64,000 nucleotides of DNA from Sipunculus nudus (GCA_026874595.1 CM049312.1:72948429-73012428); one strand, 5' to 3'. Shown: positions 37,037-50,042, counted from the stretch's first letter. Made by a program: numbers and translations. The notes: a model not told the origin generated them from the sequence alone.

Positions 37037-37851
37037 TCACCCCGTCAGTGCGTGGAACATAGGGAGAGTAGCACAGGTACCTGGATCCAACTTTTGGGCC
37101 ACTTCATGAACCCTAATATATCTGAAACTGCTCCCTGTACCAAAGGCAATCCAACATTCCTCTGGTTTGATCTGCCTAAACATGGCTACGGCCAGTACAA
37201 CATCATCAGTGTCAACTGTGCGAATAGCACCCTTCTTGCAACCCTTCTTGACAGCATTCGACACATGAAGCAGCAAGCGTGTATCTGCCTCCTCGTGAAA
37301 ACATGGAGTGAGGTTTGCCAAGTCAGAAAGGGCAGAAGAGCAATGTACCGTATTCCCATGAGTTGCATAGCTTTCTTTCCATCATTAACTGGCATGCAAA
37401 TGACTTGCTGGGAGAGAAATCCAAACAGTTCTGTTTTGTTCTCATCCACGCGCAGGAAGTCCTTCCAGTTCTTTGGGATTTAAGTGGAAGGAAGCACTCG
37501 TCTTTTTGAACCCTTTCCTCTGTTCTGTCGGGTTGTGAGCTTTAGACTGTCTGGATTGTAGACATCCTATATAATATCAAGACGGTTGGCTTTCTCAAGC
37601 TGAGAGTTTACATATGGCACAATGACATTGTCTGCATAATCCTGAAAGGTCTTTGATGTACCAGGGTTAAACATCTGAACAACGGCTGCACCATCAACAA
37701 AAATAGCATCGACCACAGGAACAGGGTTTGAGTCAGTGTTTTCAGTCGGCATACAGTGCAGAAGGTCAGCTCTTGTACCAAGTCGCAGTTTCCCTCCCAG
37801 AGATAGAGATCCAGGCGCTGCTTGATTTTCATGGCTAACGAATTGATCCAT
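37037..37851 (-). other. PIN/XPG-like nuclease region of the transposon protein
   Basis: AIFVDGAAVVQMF gives a first acidic residue. FHEEADTRLLLHV and IRTVDTDDVVLAVAMF then resemble the EAEA and D-x-D metal-binding motifs of FEN1/XPG nucleases. All three acidic motifs remain despite frameshifts between them. The order and spacing fit a PIN-like fold, but this is motif-level evidence only. Confidence 0.5.
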
Positions 37852-38920
37852 ATTGCCATCACGCGTTTAGCAAGACACGTAGTGCCGTGGAAGAGATTGC
37901 AATCACTCTTCAAAGCTTTAAGTTGCATTTTCTGCTTTGACTTTGTTTTAACTGGTGGACGGCTGAAGAGAGGCAGTTTGTTCTTGGACAGGGTGTCTGT
38001 GACTGGCTTTGTTCGCTTTTCAAGCCGTTCTTCCACAAAGGTTTTGTATTGTTCAGTACCCAAGGATTCCACTGTCCGCACAGTGGCTGCAACTGACGCA
38101 TCCATGATATCCTTGCTGTCAAGCATCAGAAGATCCTGGCTTTCTTCCAGAAATGGGTTCCCTATATCTTCCATCACCTCTGTAAGACACTTTACATGCT
38201 TCACAAAGGTTTCTTGAACCGCTGGCTGCTGATCATGGTGACGGTTATCATTTGATGAGGTGCTGGCATTTTCAAAATCTGCAGTCACTCTGGCAATTTC
38301 TGGACCTGCCACCATCCAACGTCGCAATGCTCCAGGATTCTCTGTCGGGCCCACTGCTCCACCAGATCCCTTGATGGCCGCAATTATTCCGTTCATGACA
38401 ATGATAAATGGCCATGGCGAGAACTTGTTGCTTGTTTTGTGCACAACAAACTAACCGGCACGGAATTTTTCAAGGATTGTTGGATGTTTCTCAAAGAGGA
38501 CCATCATGTCACGAACATGTAGTGAGAGCCACCTAGAATAATGCGTGTGGTCCAAAGCAAACATCCATGGTAATAAATTTCCAAGGCTTTCCACGCAGAG
38601 CTAAAAATTACCCTCCCGCAAAGATCTGATGCATGAGGACCTCTAGTGATAGGGTTTTTGGCCAGTAGTCAAACTGCACACTCTCGTTGACCCGCCGTAG
38701 GCACCAGTCTTCAAATGCTGCAGGGGCTGTTTCATTTGTGCTGTACTTATGGTATGGCTGGCGGAGTACTTTATGCAGGCTAGCGGCTGTGACTTGGTGT
38801 GCATGGCGTGTCTTCGTCACATGGCTGGCATGGATGAAAGAATCTGCGGTACCAGGGTTTGTTATCTCAGCTTGTACCAGAGCATTTGTTCACCCACTGT
38901 TCAAGCCAATCCCCAAGAAG

Positions 38921-39345
38921 CTGAAATTGCACATAAATGGAATGCTGTTGATTTTGTCAAGATTATATGTTTACTATATATTAAATCATTCTGTAATATA
39001 AGAAGTATCTGCTTTTACTCAATTTATTGACAGGTGCGAACATTGATATCAACAATTTGTTTCGACAAAAAGGAAAAGAAAATTCCATTGAAAATCTGTA
39101 GAAGGTTGGCATATAGGTATCCTTGTAAAATTCCTCTCAATAAAAATGCAAACAAACTGATTTCAATAACCGTTAAATTTATGTATCTATGTAAAATATT
39201 CTTGTCTATTTTAAAACTAAGACTTAGTTTTGTTGTCACCTTGAAGGAACGACCAATTTCATGAATGGTTTCAAATAACTTTGTCTTCCCGGAATATAAT
39301 TACAAATAGTCTTATCTTAATTTCAGATAAAATACTTGGACTTAC
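38921..39345 (-). other. Intron within the transposon gene
   Basis: On the minus strand the coding match stops at ATCTTGAAA|GTAAGTCC and restarts after TGCAATTTCAG|CTTCTTGG, giving IEMAILK joined to LLGDWLEQ. The 425-nt insert is AT-rich and has consensus ends, so the ancestral transposon gene was spliced. Confidence 0.6.
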
Positions 39346-41869
39346 TTTCAAGATAGCCATTTCAATATGAAGCCCGCCGAACATGATCACAAAGTGATCC
39401 TCTCCATGAGTGTCTGGCCAGGTCCAGTGGGTTTTCTTAGCTAAGGCATAGAGAGGTTGGTCCACGGCAAGAACAGGTATCTGCCCAGGGTTTAGGTGAT
39501 GAACTGCCGCTTTAACAATGTCCATCGAATGTTTAATCCTGGATGCAGAGTGTGCATTGTCCAGAAACAAAGGCAACAGTGCAATAATGGCTGCAGGAGT
39601 GATCACTGTGTCTTGGATATCATCATGGTAGGCAGACCACGATATCCAGCTCACCTTGTTCATCTCATGCTTCTCCAGAGCTGCCATCACTGCTCTCAGC
39701 CACTCATATTCTTCTTCTCTTGCTTTTGTTAACGTTTGGAAGTCAAAAGTTTCATCGTGCCATTATCAGGAGCAGCTGTAAATTGCTTCGTCTTTAAAGC
39801 AGCGGATGGTACACTGGTGTAGGACTGTGGAAGAGAGATGATCGACCTGGTGGTTGGAACAGACTGGTCAATAACAAGAACGCCACGGTCTGAACCGGCA
39901 CATTCATTCGTAAGGTGCTGCAACAGAGAGATACTAGTGCCATGAAACGAGTCCATTGCCGTCGCTGAACTGGGGTTATGGTCTATGTTGTCCACAGCTG
40001 CTGTTGTGAATAAACATTTGCGCATTTCTGGCGGGCATACAACACCTTCTAGTTCGAAGCGTCGGCAGACTCCATTAGCAATGTCGGCCGCCACTTGTAA
40101 GAGGCGATCATATGATACACACATCCCCGGCCTGTAAAGTATATCAATGAGCCCTCGTTTACGTGTGAAAGCATGAAATTTTAATGCCAGATAGAGTGGT
40201 AGCGGCGTTTCCCGGTCACGGCTGTGACGCACTGTGCCTGATGACTTTCCTGAACGTGCATGTTTGACACTGTTGAATACCAGCAGCTGCGAACTGTTAG
40301 AGCGGCAGTTGTAGTAGCTGTGTTCTGAGCTTGTGCCTGGTGCTTGAAGTTCGCCCCATCCAGGATCATGTTCACTAGGGCCAAGAGAGATGACTGTATG
40401 GATTCTTTCTGACAATCAGGATGGAAGGAACCATCAAAGATGAACTTAGTGTCGAACATCTCTCTGCGAACTACTTGTGCTGCTCTCACCAAATGCGAAG
40501 CATCACTGTCATAGTCACAAGCCTTCTTGAGAGCATCTCCAATGTCTTCCTGAAATGTCAAAAGCACATCTTTTACTTGTGAATGCGCTCTTAAATCTGG
40601 GAGTGTAGAAAGAAGCCTGTTCTTCAGCCTGGATGTATGTACCCGATGCTCCAGAGTGACACCAAGCTGTTCCATTCGAGCTTTGCACAGATCATACAGT
40701 TTGAACACAGGAGCACAATCATCACCTCGAGCTTCTTTCATGAAGACCACCAGTTCTGCGAAAGCAATGCCATGCAATTGAGCCTCTTATTCAGGCTCTT
40801 ATTCTTATTCCTTTTGTGCTACCTGTCTTGCTTTGTTATAGAGCACCCGGAGGCAGTTTCGATGATACTTTGCCTCAAGGGCAATCATATCCCCAGGTGC
40901 AAGTTTGCGAGCTGTTCTGTGTCTCCTATTTCCAAGGCAGCCTTCCTAACATTCATGTCTAACTGTTTTGTTGATGCCTCCTTGAGCATTTCGGTGCAAG
41001 CCGGCATATAGCAAAAGAAGCACAGAGGCTGTCCCATCTTGATATGGCTGTGAACAGACCATTTGTGAACTTTGGATTGCACAGGCTGCTTGAGCTTTTT
41101 AGCTGATTTCTGCTGTCGCTGCAACATGTTTAGATTATATTTTAAGCGACATGTCTTATGCCATTGGGCCTTGTTAGTCGTTAGTGTGGCTTCAATCCCA
41201 TCATCCAGTCTGGCCAGGTCCAGCCCAGTTGGAATTTTTCCAAGTTCCTGAAAAGCAAGGAGATCCTTGGCCAGTGACACATTACCACTACCTACTGGTG
41301 ACTTGGTTGACCTGGCTGGACATGGCAGAGCTTCTTTTATTTCTTCTTGGCAGAGAGCATATAGTTTTCCAATTGGTGGTGCAAGGTGGCTTGGAATGCT
41401 TAGATGTAGAAACTATGGCAGGATCAATCAGTATATGGCGTTTTGACATGGTGAATATGAAGAAACACACACCAGAAGCTGAAGAAAGGCACTAGTCTAG
41501 AGTGCTACAGGCTTTCTACTTGTTAAAATACCACCACCATTAGATATCTTTTGAAATCACAAATCTAGTAGGTAACCCAGGCATGCAGGGTTTATCCTGT
41601 AATATACAAAAACATACCATATTGTTAATGTATGTTTACCAAGTTTATATACCGGTACATATTTATACCGAAACATTAGATAAAGACATGTACCATGAGT
41701 AATTCTGTTAATGTATAAGGCATTTTAACTCACTGACAAGTCAGATAAAGGTGTCTTTTAAACTTGAAATCAACTAAATATACTTAGCACAGTAAGTTAG
41801 CATCTCCAATAAAACAAACAGGCAATTCTGGAAAAGATATGCATGATTACAATGAACAATAATGGAGAA

Positions 41870-42038
41870 AATACTGAAAATGTGACCCTGAGGTCAGTGA
41901 AGTCTCAAGGTCACCACAGGTCAGATACAAAATGCCTCCACATCTAAAAAAAAAACCCTATAGGTATGAAGATAATATGCTGAAACTTTCATGCTTTAGT
42001 CATTAAATGCACAAATGTTTTGTTTATCAGCTCCACTA
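41870..42038 (-). repeat. Right terminal inverted repeat of the 6.2-kb transposon
   Basis: Its outer end reads CAGCTCCACTA followed by the target duplication TAA. It ends only 545 bp before the first coding exon of GGT copy 2. Confidence 0.75.
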
Positions 42039-42094
42039 TAAAAGCCACACTCTGTGGGGTTTTGATGTTAATAAAAGGCAAGAACCATATTTTA

Positions 42095-42410
42095 TTTCCA
42101 CCGCCATGAGGGCATACGTTCATCCTCGTCCGTGTGTAGGTGTGTGTATTTTGGTGTATGTTTTTTTTACAACATAAATCGCGCAGTCATAAACGGAAGC
42201 TCATCAGATTATCAGGGCATTTCAAGAATGAGCAAGTGAAGAACCGATTAGATTTTGATATGGATCAGGCACATGATCTGGATACGGTTACTTATGCACG
42301 AATAAACCTGGGAATATGGGCCAAATTAGTCAATACAAACACGTATTTAGGAGCATCCCACAATAGGGAACCCCATTATGGCGGAGGCCTGCATTCCTAA
42401 GAATACAGTT
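42095..42410 (+). repeat. 'GGAGGTTATG' dispersed repeat, longer copy, upstream of GGT copy 2
   Basis: It begins TTCCACCGCCATGAGGGCAT and ends ATGGCGGAGGCCTGCATTC, a partly inverted pair of ends. Between lie the degenerate GATTTTGATATGGATC and GATCTGGATACGG blocks typical of this family. The 86-codon open frame over it is a by-product. Confidence 0.55.
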
Positions 42411-42582
42411 TTTTTAGTTATCTGTAAATTATCTCCGCATGGGGTAATGGAATATGAACGAATACCTTATTTTTGTTGAATTTTCATCATTTGTCAAGAA
42501 TCCAATCGTGCACGGGTTTCCGATTTATCTGTTTTTTATGTGAGTATTTGTAAATTACTTGTTTTTATTTTATTATTTTCAG

Positions 42583-42620
42583 ATGAGGAATTCATATGGA
42601 CTCCGTGTCGATAGTTCCAA
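42583..42620 (+). CDS. GGT copy 2, start exon
   Basis: ATGAGGAATTCATATGGACT begins right after TTTTCAG and ends TTCCAA|GTAAAG. It encodes a 12-residue cytoplasmic tail ([12 protein letters not shown]) and joins in frame as K-VGENKPN to the anchor exon. Confidence 0.75.
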
Positions 42621-43310
42621 GTAAAGACGCTACACTGATTATATCAAAGCTTAAATATGTAAATGTGCCTTGTCATTTTATATTTCGAGAAAAAATCTGC
42701 AATATTGAGAATTCTGTTTCAATAAAGTAACTTTTCATAAAAAAAAACACAAATAATCGAATTGTGTTAAGTGAACGACGTAAAATTTAAAGTATTGGTT
42801 CTAGTAATTTTACCATGTCTTTTAGATTATGTGTTTACACGCAAATTATACACAGACTATTATATATAGAGAGATAGCAGCGAGTTAGAGTGTTAAACCA
42901 CTTTCACAAGAAAAATGACCTATATCATACGTAAATGATGTAGATGTATGAAGCAAAATGTAATTTGGGTGAGATTTTTTTTTTCATATTACAGGGTGGG
43001 CGAGAATAAACCAAACATTGGATGTTCAACACCGCTGGCTGTTATTTTATCTGTCGCGCTCATTGTCACATTGGTGCTTTGGTCAGTCGATAAGCATTTT
43101 AAGATTTATAGAGTCGTAATGACAGCGCCACCTGTAGAGAACCACGGGTACCACTCAAGTCTCGGAAAATACCGTTACGCTGCCGTTGCCGCGGATGCTC
43201 CGGATTGTTCGCGTATCGGAGTGTAAGTAGCTGATCATTCAAAAGGATGAGAATGTTGTGGTAAATTATAAGACCATGATACCTAACATCTACTAAAAAG
43301 GGAACACCCT

Positions 43311-43383
<73 letters not shown>

Positions 43384-45015
43384 ATATTCACCGTTTATTA
43401 AAAAGTTAACAGTGTTACCAGGATAGGTGGAGCTCGGCAATAATACAAGATATAATTGATTAAACCATCTGGATCCAGGATTTTTTAAAGGCAAAATGCT
43501 GCAATATTTAAAGGGACATTATCAGTAGCAATATTATGCCTATTCTTTCAAACTATCAGTTCAGTTTTGCTTTATACAAAAGCTTACTAGCAATACTATC
43601 CCAGCACACAGTCTCAGTACCTCGCATACGGCTGTTTAACACCCTGTTATGGCGCTGCGTGTTTGTAAACACAGTCCACGTGTGTCTGTTTACCGTAACA
43701 AGGCCGCGTGACCGGAGGTTCGATTTTGAGCCGCAACACCCCGTGTTTCAGCCAGCGGGAACATGTTATACATCTGGGGCAAAGTCAGTCAGGGCATCAT
43801 GTGATTTGCAGGTGTTGTGGCTCAGTGATGCACAGATTCACACGCGCTATGTTTATGTTGACACCTTTGATCGCGCCCGGTCAACTGTGTTTAACACTCG
43901 TTTACAGGAGTATGCAATGTTTTGGCAGGTAAAAAATCATTTTAAAGGAAAGAAGCTATTTTTTGTGTTAAATCAACATGCTTCATAGGTGATTAGGTCC
44001 CTTTAAGACAATGCCGTATGGTCGTAATGAGCTGCCTTGGCGCAGGTCAGCGCTATCTGAGTGCTTTGCTAATTCTAATATGTTAAATGTTATAACTGGA
44101 AGTCTTGATATCCAGTAATTCAGGATAATCTACATGTCACTGCTATCCTTATGTTGGCCATTCTCAAGTGAGGCCATCTAAGTTAAATTATAAAGGAATT
44201 ACGAAAAAAAAGACAAATAGTCTTTAATGAAGGCGTTTTCCAGGTCATCAAATAAATAAAGTATGTATTGGCATTGTTCTGCATTTGCATTTACACGTTT
44301 AAACCATATTTTTTTAAATTCACAAGTTATATATCATTTAACATTCTCTCTGCATTCTGCTTCAAACTTCTCTTTATGTTACCATGGTGAACAACTGAAA
44401 GGCGAAGGATATACTTTATCGCATCACTCCGCATGGGTATCGTACCTTTGCTACTCAGAAAGCACTTAAAACTCACTCAAGACAAACACCTCGTTGTTAT
44501 TTCCTGGTCGAAGAAGTTGCGTGTTTGTTTACAGATCTTAATATGACTGTTGAAATATGGTTAAGATACATTAAACACTGAACAAGTTTTTGAAACTCAT
44601 TTCAGAGACATTTTGCTGCGCCATCGCGGGTCCGCGGTAGACGCCGCCATCGCCGCTATGATTTGCGTGGGCGTTTTAAACATGCAGAGTACGGGCGTGG
44701 GAGGAGGACACTTCATGACGATCTACGACACGTGAGTAGGCTACAACACAAGGCAACATGTATTGAAATGTTTTCATTATATTTACGTAATATCCCTTCC
44801 TTCATCACAGCGTCAATATTTATTCGTTCGTACGAAGCATGACATATAGACAGTGAAACTTCACCCAACGACCATCTCGCTTTATCACCACCTCAAATTA
44901 ACGACCGTTTTCTCACGGTCCCCATTCATTTTTGCTCTGTATATCATACCACGCTTAGACGACCACCTGTAAAGTACAACAACGTTATCAAGATTCTTTT
45001 GGTGTTCGTAATTAA

Positions 45016-45065
<50 letters not shown>

Positions 45066-46583
45066 ATTTGTGTCTGTGTATTGTGGTTGTAAAAAACATT
45101 CGTGAATACGATGTCTCATATACACAGATGAAGAGTCGTTTATAATATAGCCTAAATTGTATCTTATGTACGTTGTTCATGCTTGTAGCATCAAAAGTCG
45201 ACATGGAAAGATTTATATATAATTTAAAATATATTTTAGTATTACCCGTAAATCAAGATAATTGTTATAAATAATATCAGACTTTTATTATCATATATTA
45301 TATGCTTGTAATTAATAAACATGTTTCCTTTTGCCTTTATCAAAATGATGAGAACTTGTGCGCTAATTAAATAAATACTATAATTATGGCCCTATAACGA
45401 GAAAGTAACTCTTACAAAATATGATCCAAAATCAAAATCTGTCTGAAGTTCACTTTTATCTTTAAAACTTGCAGATTTTAATATATCATTTATGGTGGTG
45501 TCACATGTTTCAATTTCTCTATTTCTCAATTAAGGTTGTCAATACTGCTGTCCATACTGTTGTCCCCACTGCTCTCCATATTGTTGTCTATACTACTGTC
45601 CATACTTATCATTCGTTTTTGCCACTGGATACAGCATTATATATATATATATAAACCTTTTTTTATTTTATATGGATTGTACAAATAGTTATTATGATTA
45701 ATCGGGGCACTTTCGGTAGACTGTAGGGGTGGAGGAAACCAGAGAACCCGGAGAAAACTACCGGCCTTGGACGGGCAACTGCAACCCACTCTCATAGCAC
45801 CTCGGGGGATCGAACCCGGGTCGCCAGCGGAGAGAACCGAGCGTTTTACCCCTCGACTGCCCAGGCCCCGCCCAGACTGTCCATGCAGTAGGTCATATGG
45901 TCCTGACTATTCATTTTTCAAGGGTCAGCATAGAGTTCAAATGGACACAGTGTCCAAATGATCGTCTTGGCCTTGTTTGGTATTAAAAGTGACTAAAGAG
46001 GTCCCAGACTCCAGGGCTTTTACAAATGTTATATAGGAAAAATAATTACAGTCACGTAACCAGTAGGGCTGAACGATAGGGTGAAACACTGTCCATTTTA
46101 TAACCCAACATTCCGCATGTCTCAACCACTCCCATATCGAGGAACTTCCGAGACCGAATTGGACTGGTCAGCCACACCCGGAGTCACAGGTATGCAGCTA
46201 CCAAAACCTAGGGTGTCGAGGTTATCATGCCCCGTGATGGGCGAACAACATTAATTATAGGTGTGTTTTTGTGTATTTTATAGACAAAATGGGCAAAATG
46301 GAAAGAAAGTTAAGACCATCATTGCTCGCGAGAGGGCCCCACAGTCAGCGACTACGACCATGTTCGTGAATAAGAAAAAACTTTCAACATACGGTTAGTA
46401 TTTTTACGGTTAAAAAAATTGACAGTTAATACCTTTTCCTTGATTTTTATCGATTTTCCTAATTGGATCATGCGTCTTACCTCAGAATTATAATCACTTT
46501 AGATATACTAAGGGTTTTGGAATTCAGAATGGTACGGCTCTGTTTCATCTACATCCGAAATATTCCATAGGTGCAAGTCTATA

Positions 46584-46636
<53 letters not shown>

Positions 46637-49600
46637 TTCATAATATACTCATAAAAAAATCTGGTGGGATGGGACAATTACCACAGTAGGTCTACTCCTG
46701 ACACTGGTGTTTTGAAAGAGACTACAAATATATAACATAAAATTTGTTTTAACGTACTGCTTTACTTTCGCCGGCAGTCATTATGATTTCTGTTATTTTA
46801 GCTTATTGACTACTTGGTTAGTTTGTTTGTCTTATAGCAACTTAAAATATAAACAATTTTTTAAAGATATTTTGTGGTGGATTAGTGTAAAGAGACACAG
46901 AACTATCCATTAAATTTGGAAGTAATTTTGTTTATTGTTATTATTAATATTATCTTTAACGTTATTATTATTTCACATTTTATTATTATTTTAATATTAT
47001 TATAAGTAGTAGTTATAGTAATAATAGAAGTAGTATTTCATCTTAATGATGATGACCATGATGATAATGGTTTTTATTTTAAATATTATAACTATTATTT
47101 TTTTCCTGTTTATATAGATTATATTAATTATGATCATTATTCTGTTTATGAATATTACTATAATCATTACAGGCCCCCTATCAATAGCCGTTCCAGGGGA
47201 AGTGAGGGGATTCCATGAAGCCTGGAAAATGTACGGTCGCGTCCCCTGGCGGATTCTATGGGAACCAAGCATCACGTTATGTGAAGAGGGTCACGTGATT
47301 TTACCAAATTTAGCTAAAGACATAAAATCACAGGAATCAGTGATAAGGCGGGAGCCGAATCTCAAGTAAGAATTAACACAGTCCATTTCCACATGGGGGC
47401 CCCATCAGTTTTTGGGAGACAATTTCTCGAAGAGTAAGTAAGTGGCCTGTCAGGTTATTATTTAGTAGGAGATCATCAAAATTCCTTGCAAAATCTTTGA
47501 GTTGTGTCTATCTAATCCTGTTATAACATGCTGACAACAGTGAACGATTGAAAGGCATTTGTAACAGATGTTGATCATCATTATCATTACCAGAAAGAGA
47601 TGGGCGCGCCTGGTGGAACTCTTTATAATCATGTATACATTGATATATGAAGCCCTATCGTATTTTTTAAAAGGGCCCAATCATCTATCTGACCTTTATA
47701 AACTAAACTTAATCCCTTGGGGCCTTTATAAAAGTAGGCCAGAAGGCATTGATATCCCCGCAAACAGGCTGCTCGTTTTGTTTATTTCAATGTGTTTATA
47801 ACATGTGGGGCCAACAAAAATAATTAAAGTAAATTCAATAGGGGCATCTGTGAGCGAGTCAGATAAGCCAGAGCTTTGCAAATGGTGTTTTGCTACAAGT
47901 GACCTTTCTACCTCCGCATATATACAACCTACCACCTGAGGTTACATGCTTTTCCCGTTTGTCAACATTGCTGTGTTTACAAACGTGTTGTTGATAAACA
48001 AGATCATACGTCCTTCACAAAGGCCTTATAAGGACTTTTCACAACCAGAATTACCCTTAGATCATTTATATATACACAGAAGAAACCAGAAATCATATAA
48101 TCACATAATCACAAAGTAAATGAGCAAACATCCAGTGTTAGACACTGCTTGACTCTTAACTTAATTTTAACTTTATGTTCAGTAATATTTTAACATTTAG
48201 GTGGCCGTTTTATCCATATAATCAGCTAAAATTTCTGGAGACTTATTTTCCCTGGAAATTTCTCGCTCAACTTTCTGTTGAAGGGAATATTTATGTAAAC
48301 AGAGAAAATGAATAGCAAATGTATTTGCCGGTGATGCAACTCACCAGATATAACGTACTGTTATGGTCTCACTCTTCGTCAAAGACACTATGATGTCAGT
48401 CTCAATCTTGTTCTAGGATTTGTCGCTCTCGACTTCATCACCGGTTTTTGTGTACATGATTGAGTGCCTAGAACCAACGTGATTTAAAGGAAGTTCAAAT
48501 CATCATAATAAAGGAAAGTTATGTACATAATTACATGCCGTGATATTCTATGTTTCCTTCACCGAACCGCTATAGTAGAAGAGCACGGGAACTCCCGCAG
48601 TCCGTCAGTTCGTATGCGCGTGTGTATGTTTTGATGCAATTATCTTCTAAATTAATATTCTAGAGTTATTTTTTTTAATCACGATACTTAAAAATCATCA
48701 AGCAACATATGTAAACTATATATATTTTTTTTAACACAAACACCTTACTTAAAGGGACATAATCAGGCCCAATATTATGCCCATTCTTTTACACTATCAG
48801 TTTAGTTCTCCTTTATAAAAAAGTTCCCCAGCAAAACTATCCTAGCACGCAGTCTCAGTACCTCACATATGGTTGTTTCACACCTTGTTATGGCTCTGTG
48901 TGTTGTTAAATAAGACCCACGTGTGTCTTTTTACGATAACATGGCCGTATGACTGGAGGTCCGATTTTGAGCCGCAACACCCCGTGTTTCCGCCAGTGGC
49001 AACATGTATTACATTTTTTGGGATAATTCAGTCAAGGCATCTCCTGATTGACATGAGTTTTGACTTCACGGTGCACACGGCCCAACGCGATGTGTTTATG
49101 CTGACACCGGTGATCACTGTTTTTAACACTCGTTTACAAGAATGAGCAAACGGTTTTAAGGCAATATTTTGGCAGGTACCGATTTATTTTAAGGGGAAGA
49201 AGGTATTTTTCGTGTTAATTCAACAAGCTTTATAGGTGATTCGGCCCCCTTAATATTTTCAGGGAACTATTGGTAAAGCCAGACGGTGAGCTTTATAAGG
49301 AAGGAGATTTCATCAAGCGACCAAAACTTGCCAAGACGCTCCGTAGAATCGCCGACGATCCGTACACGTTTTATAATGGGACGCTGGCAGACGACATCGT
49401 GAAAGACATCAGTGAGCGCGGTAGGATATCCCTTTAGAGTCGTTGTCTCGAAATCATATTTGACTGACAAGCATTTGTGTAAAAGTGTTGTCACATCTAG
49501 TAAGCTCATTTTTGCTATAATTTATTTTTGTCGTATTTCAGATTATCTGCACGTGTAAAAAAAGCATGGTGACGATTTAACAGGGTATTCACCTTTTCCC

Positions 49601-49986
49601 ACTTCCCATTTGTACAACGTTTGTACATAACATATATCTTGAATAATTAGTTTTGTTCTATTCGCCTACTGACTTAGGTGATCTGACTCTGACTACGATT
49701 AAAGGAATTTAAGTAAAACTTTTTCTTATTTTATCCTGTATTTCGTCATCATTCCACTTTCCACATTCCTAATTCCAGTTTAGGAAAAGTAAGCATTTTG
49801 ACATGGCATTTAACCAATTAGCGTTCTTCCGCAGTGATATGCACATTGTCATGACGGAGGAAAATTGATTTAACAAACAGCAAAAGATATTGATTTTAAC
49901 ATTTCAACTTATATTCAGCCCAATGTATCTGATATATTCTCCCATTAATTTTATCAGTGAATGACCCAATAATCAATATATATATA

Positions 49987-50042
<56 letters not shown>

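Larger units (their letters stand above)
36509..41470 (-). pseudogene. Transposon-encoded protein with PIN/XPG-like nuclease and Cys-rich C terminus, degraded
   Basis: Reading right to left, the remnant has an N-terminal zinc-finger-like part (WHKTCRLKYN near 41150; CFFCYMPAC near 41015; KYHRNCLRVLYNKAR near 40850), LHGIAFAELVVFMKEARGDD (40770), DNIDHNPSSATAMDSFHGTS (39970), LNPGQIPVLAVDQPLYALAK (39480) and FGGLHIEMAILK (39360). After an intron come HASHVTKTRHAHQVTAASLH (38820), FALDHTHYSRWL (38560) and GGAVGPTENPGALRRWMVAG (38350), then the nuclease region (37851-37037) and the C-terminal Cys cluster. Breaks include three TAA codons in an acidic run near 40780-40800, frameshifts near 41285, 40300, 39755, 38890 and 37830, and a TAG near 38463. 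I recall similar proteins as common uncharacterised repeats in invertebrates and fish. It cannot make a full protein. Confidence 0.7.
35857..42038 (-). mobile_element. Decayed 6.2-kb DNA transposon, Academ-like
   Basis: The element has long terminal inverted repeats: left 35857-36040 starts TAGTGGGGCAG, and the right end read in reverse starts TAGTGGAGCTG. Both contain TTGTGCATTTAAT and TTTTAGATGTGGAGGCATTT. It is flanked by TAA at 35854-35856 and 42039-42041, a 3-bp target duplication. Inside is one long minus-strand gene remnant (36509-41470) with a PIN/XPG-like nuclease region and a Cys-rich C terminus. Academ elements are the superfamily I know to combine an XPG-type nuclease, a Cys-rich zinc-finger domain and 3-4-bp duplications, hence the name. 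That assignment is inference. Confidence 0.6.

Noticed and set aside
36938-37483. 181-codon + strand open frame
   Set aside because: It is antisense to the transposon nuclease region, whose minus-strand motifs are clearly conserved.
37822-38217. 131-codon + strand open frame
   Set aside because: Antisense shadow of the transposon gene remnant.
42140-42400. 86-codon open frame upstream of GGT copy 2
   Set aside because: It overlaps a dispersed repeat with partly inverted ends and has no splice link to the GGT start exon.
43536-43988. 150-codon open frame
   Set aside because: It lies wholly inside a piggyBac-like MITE, and the second MITE copy does not preserve the frame.
45800-45875. tRNA gene on the minus strand
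   Set aside because: The B box is good but the acceptor stem does not pair and a SINE body follows.
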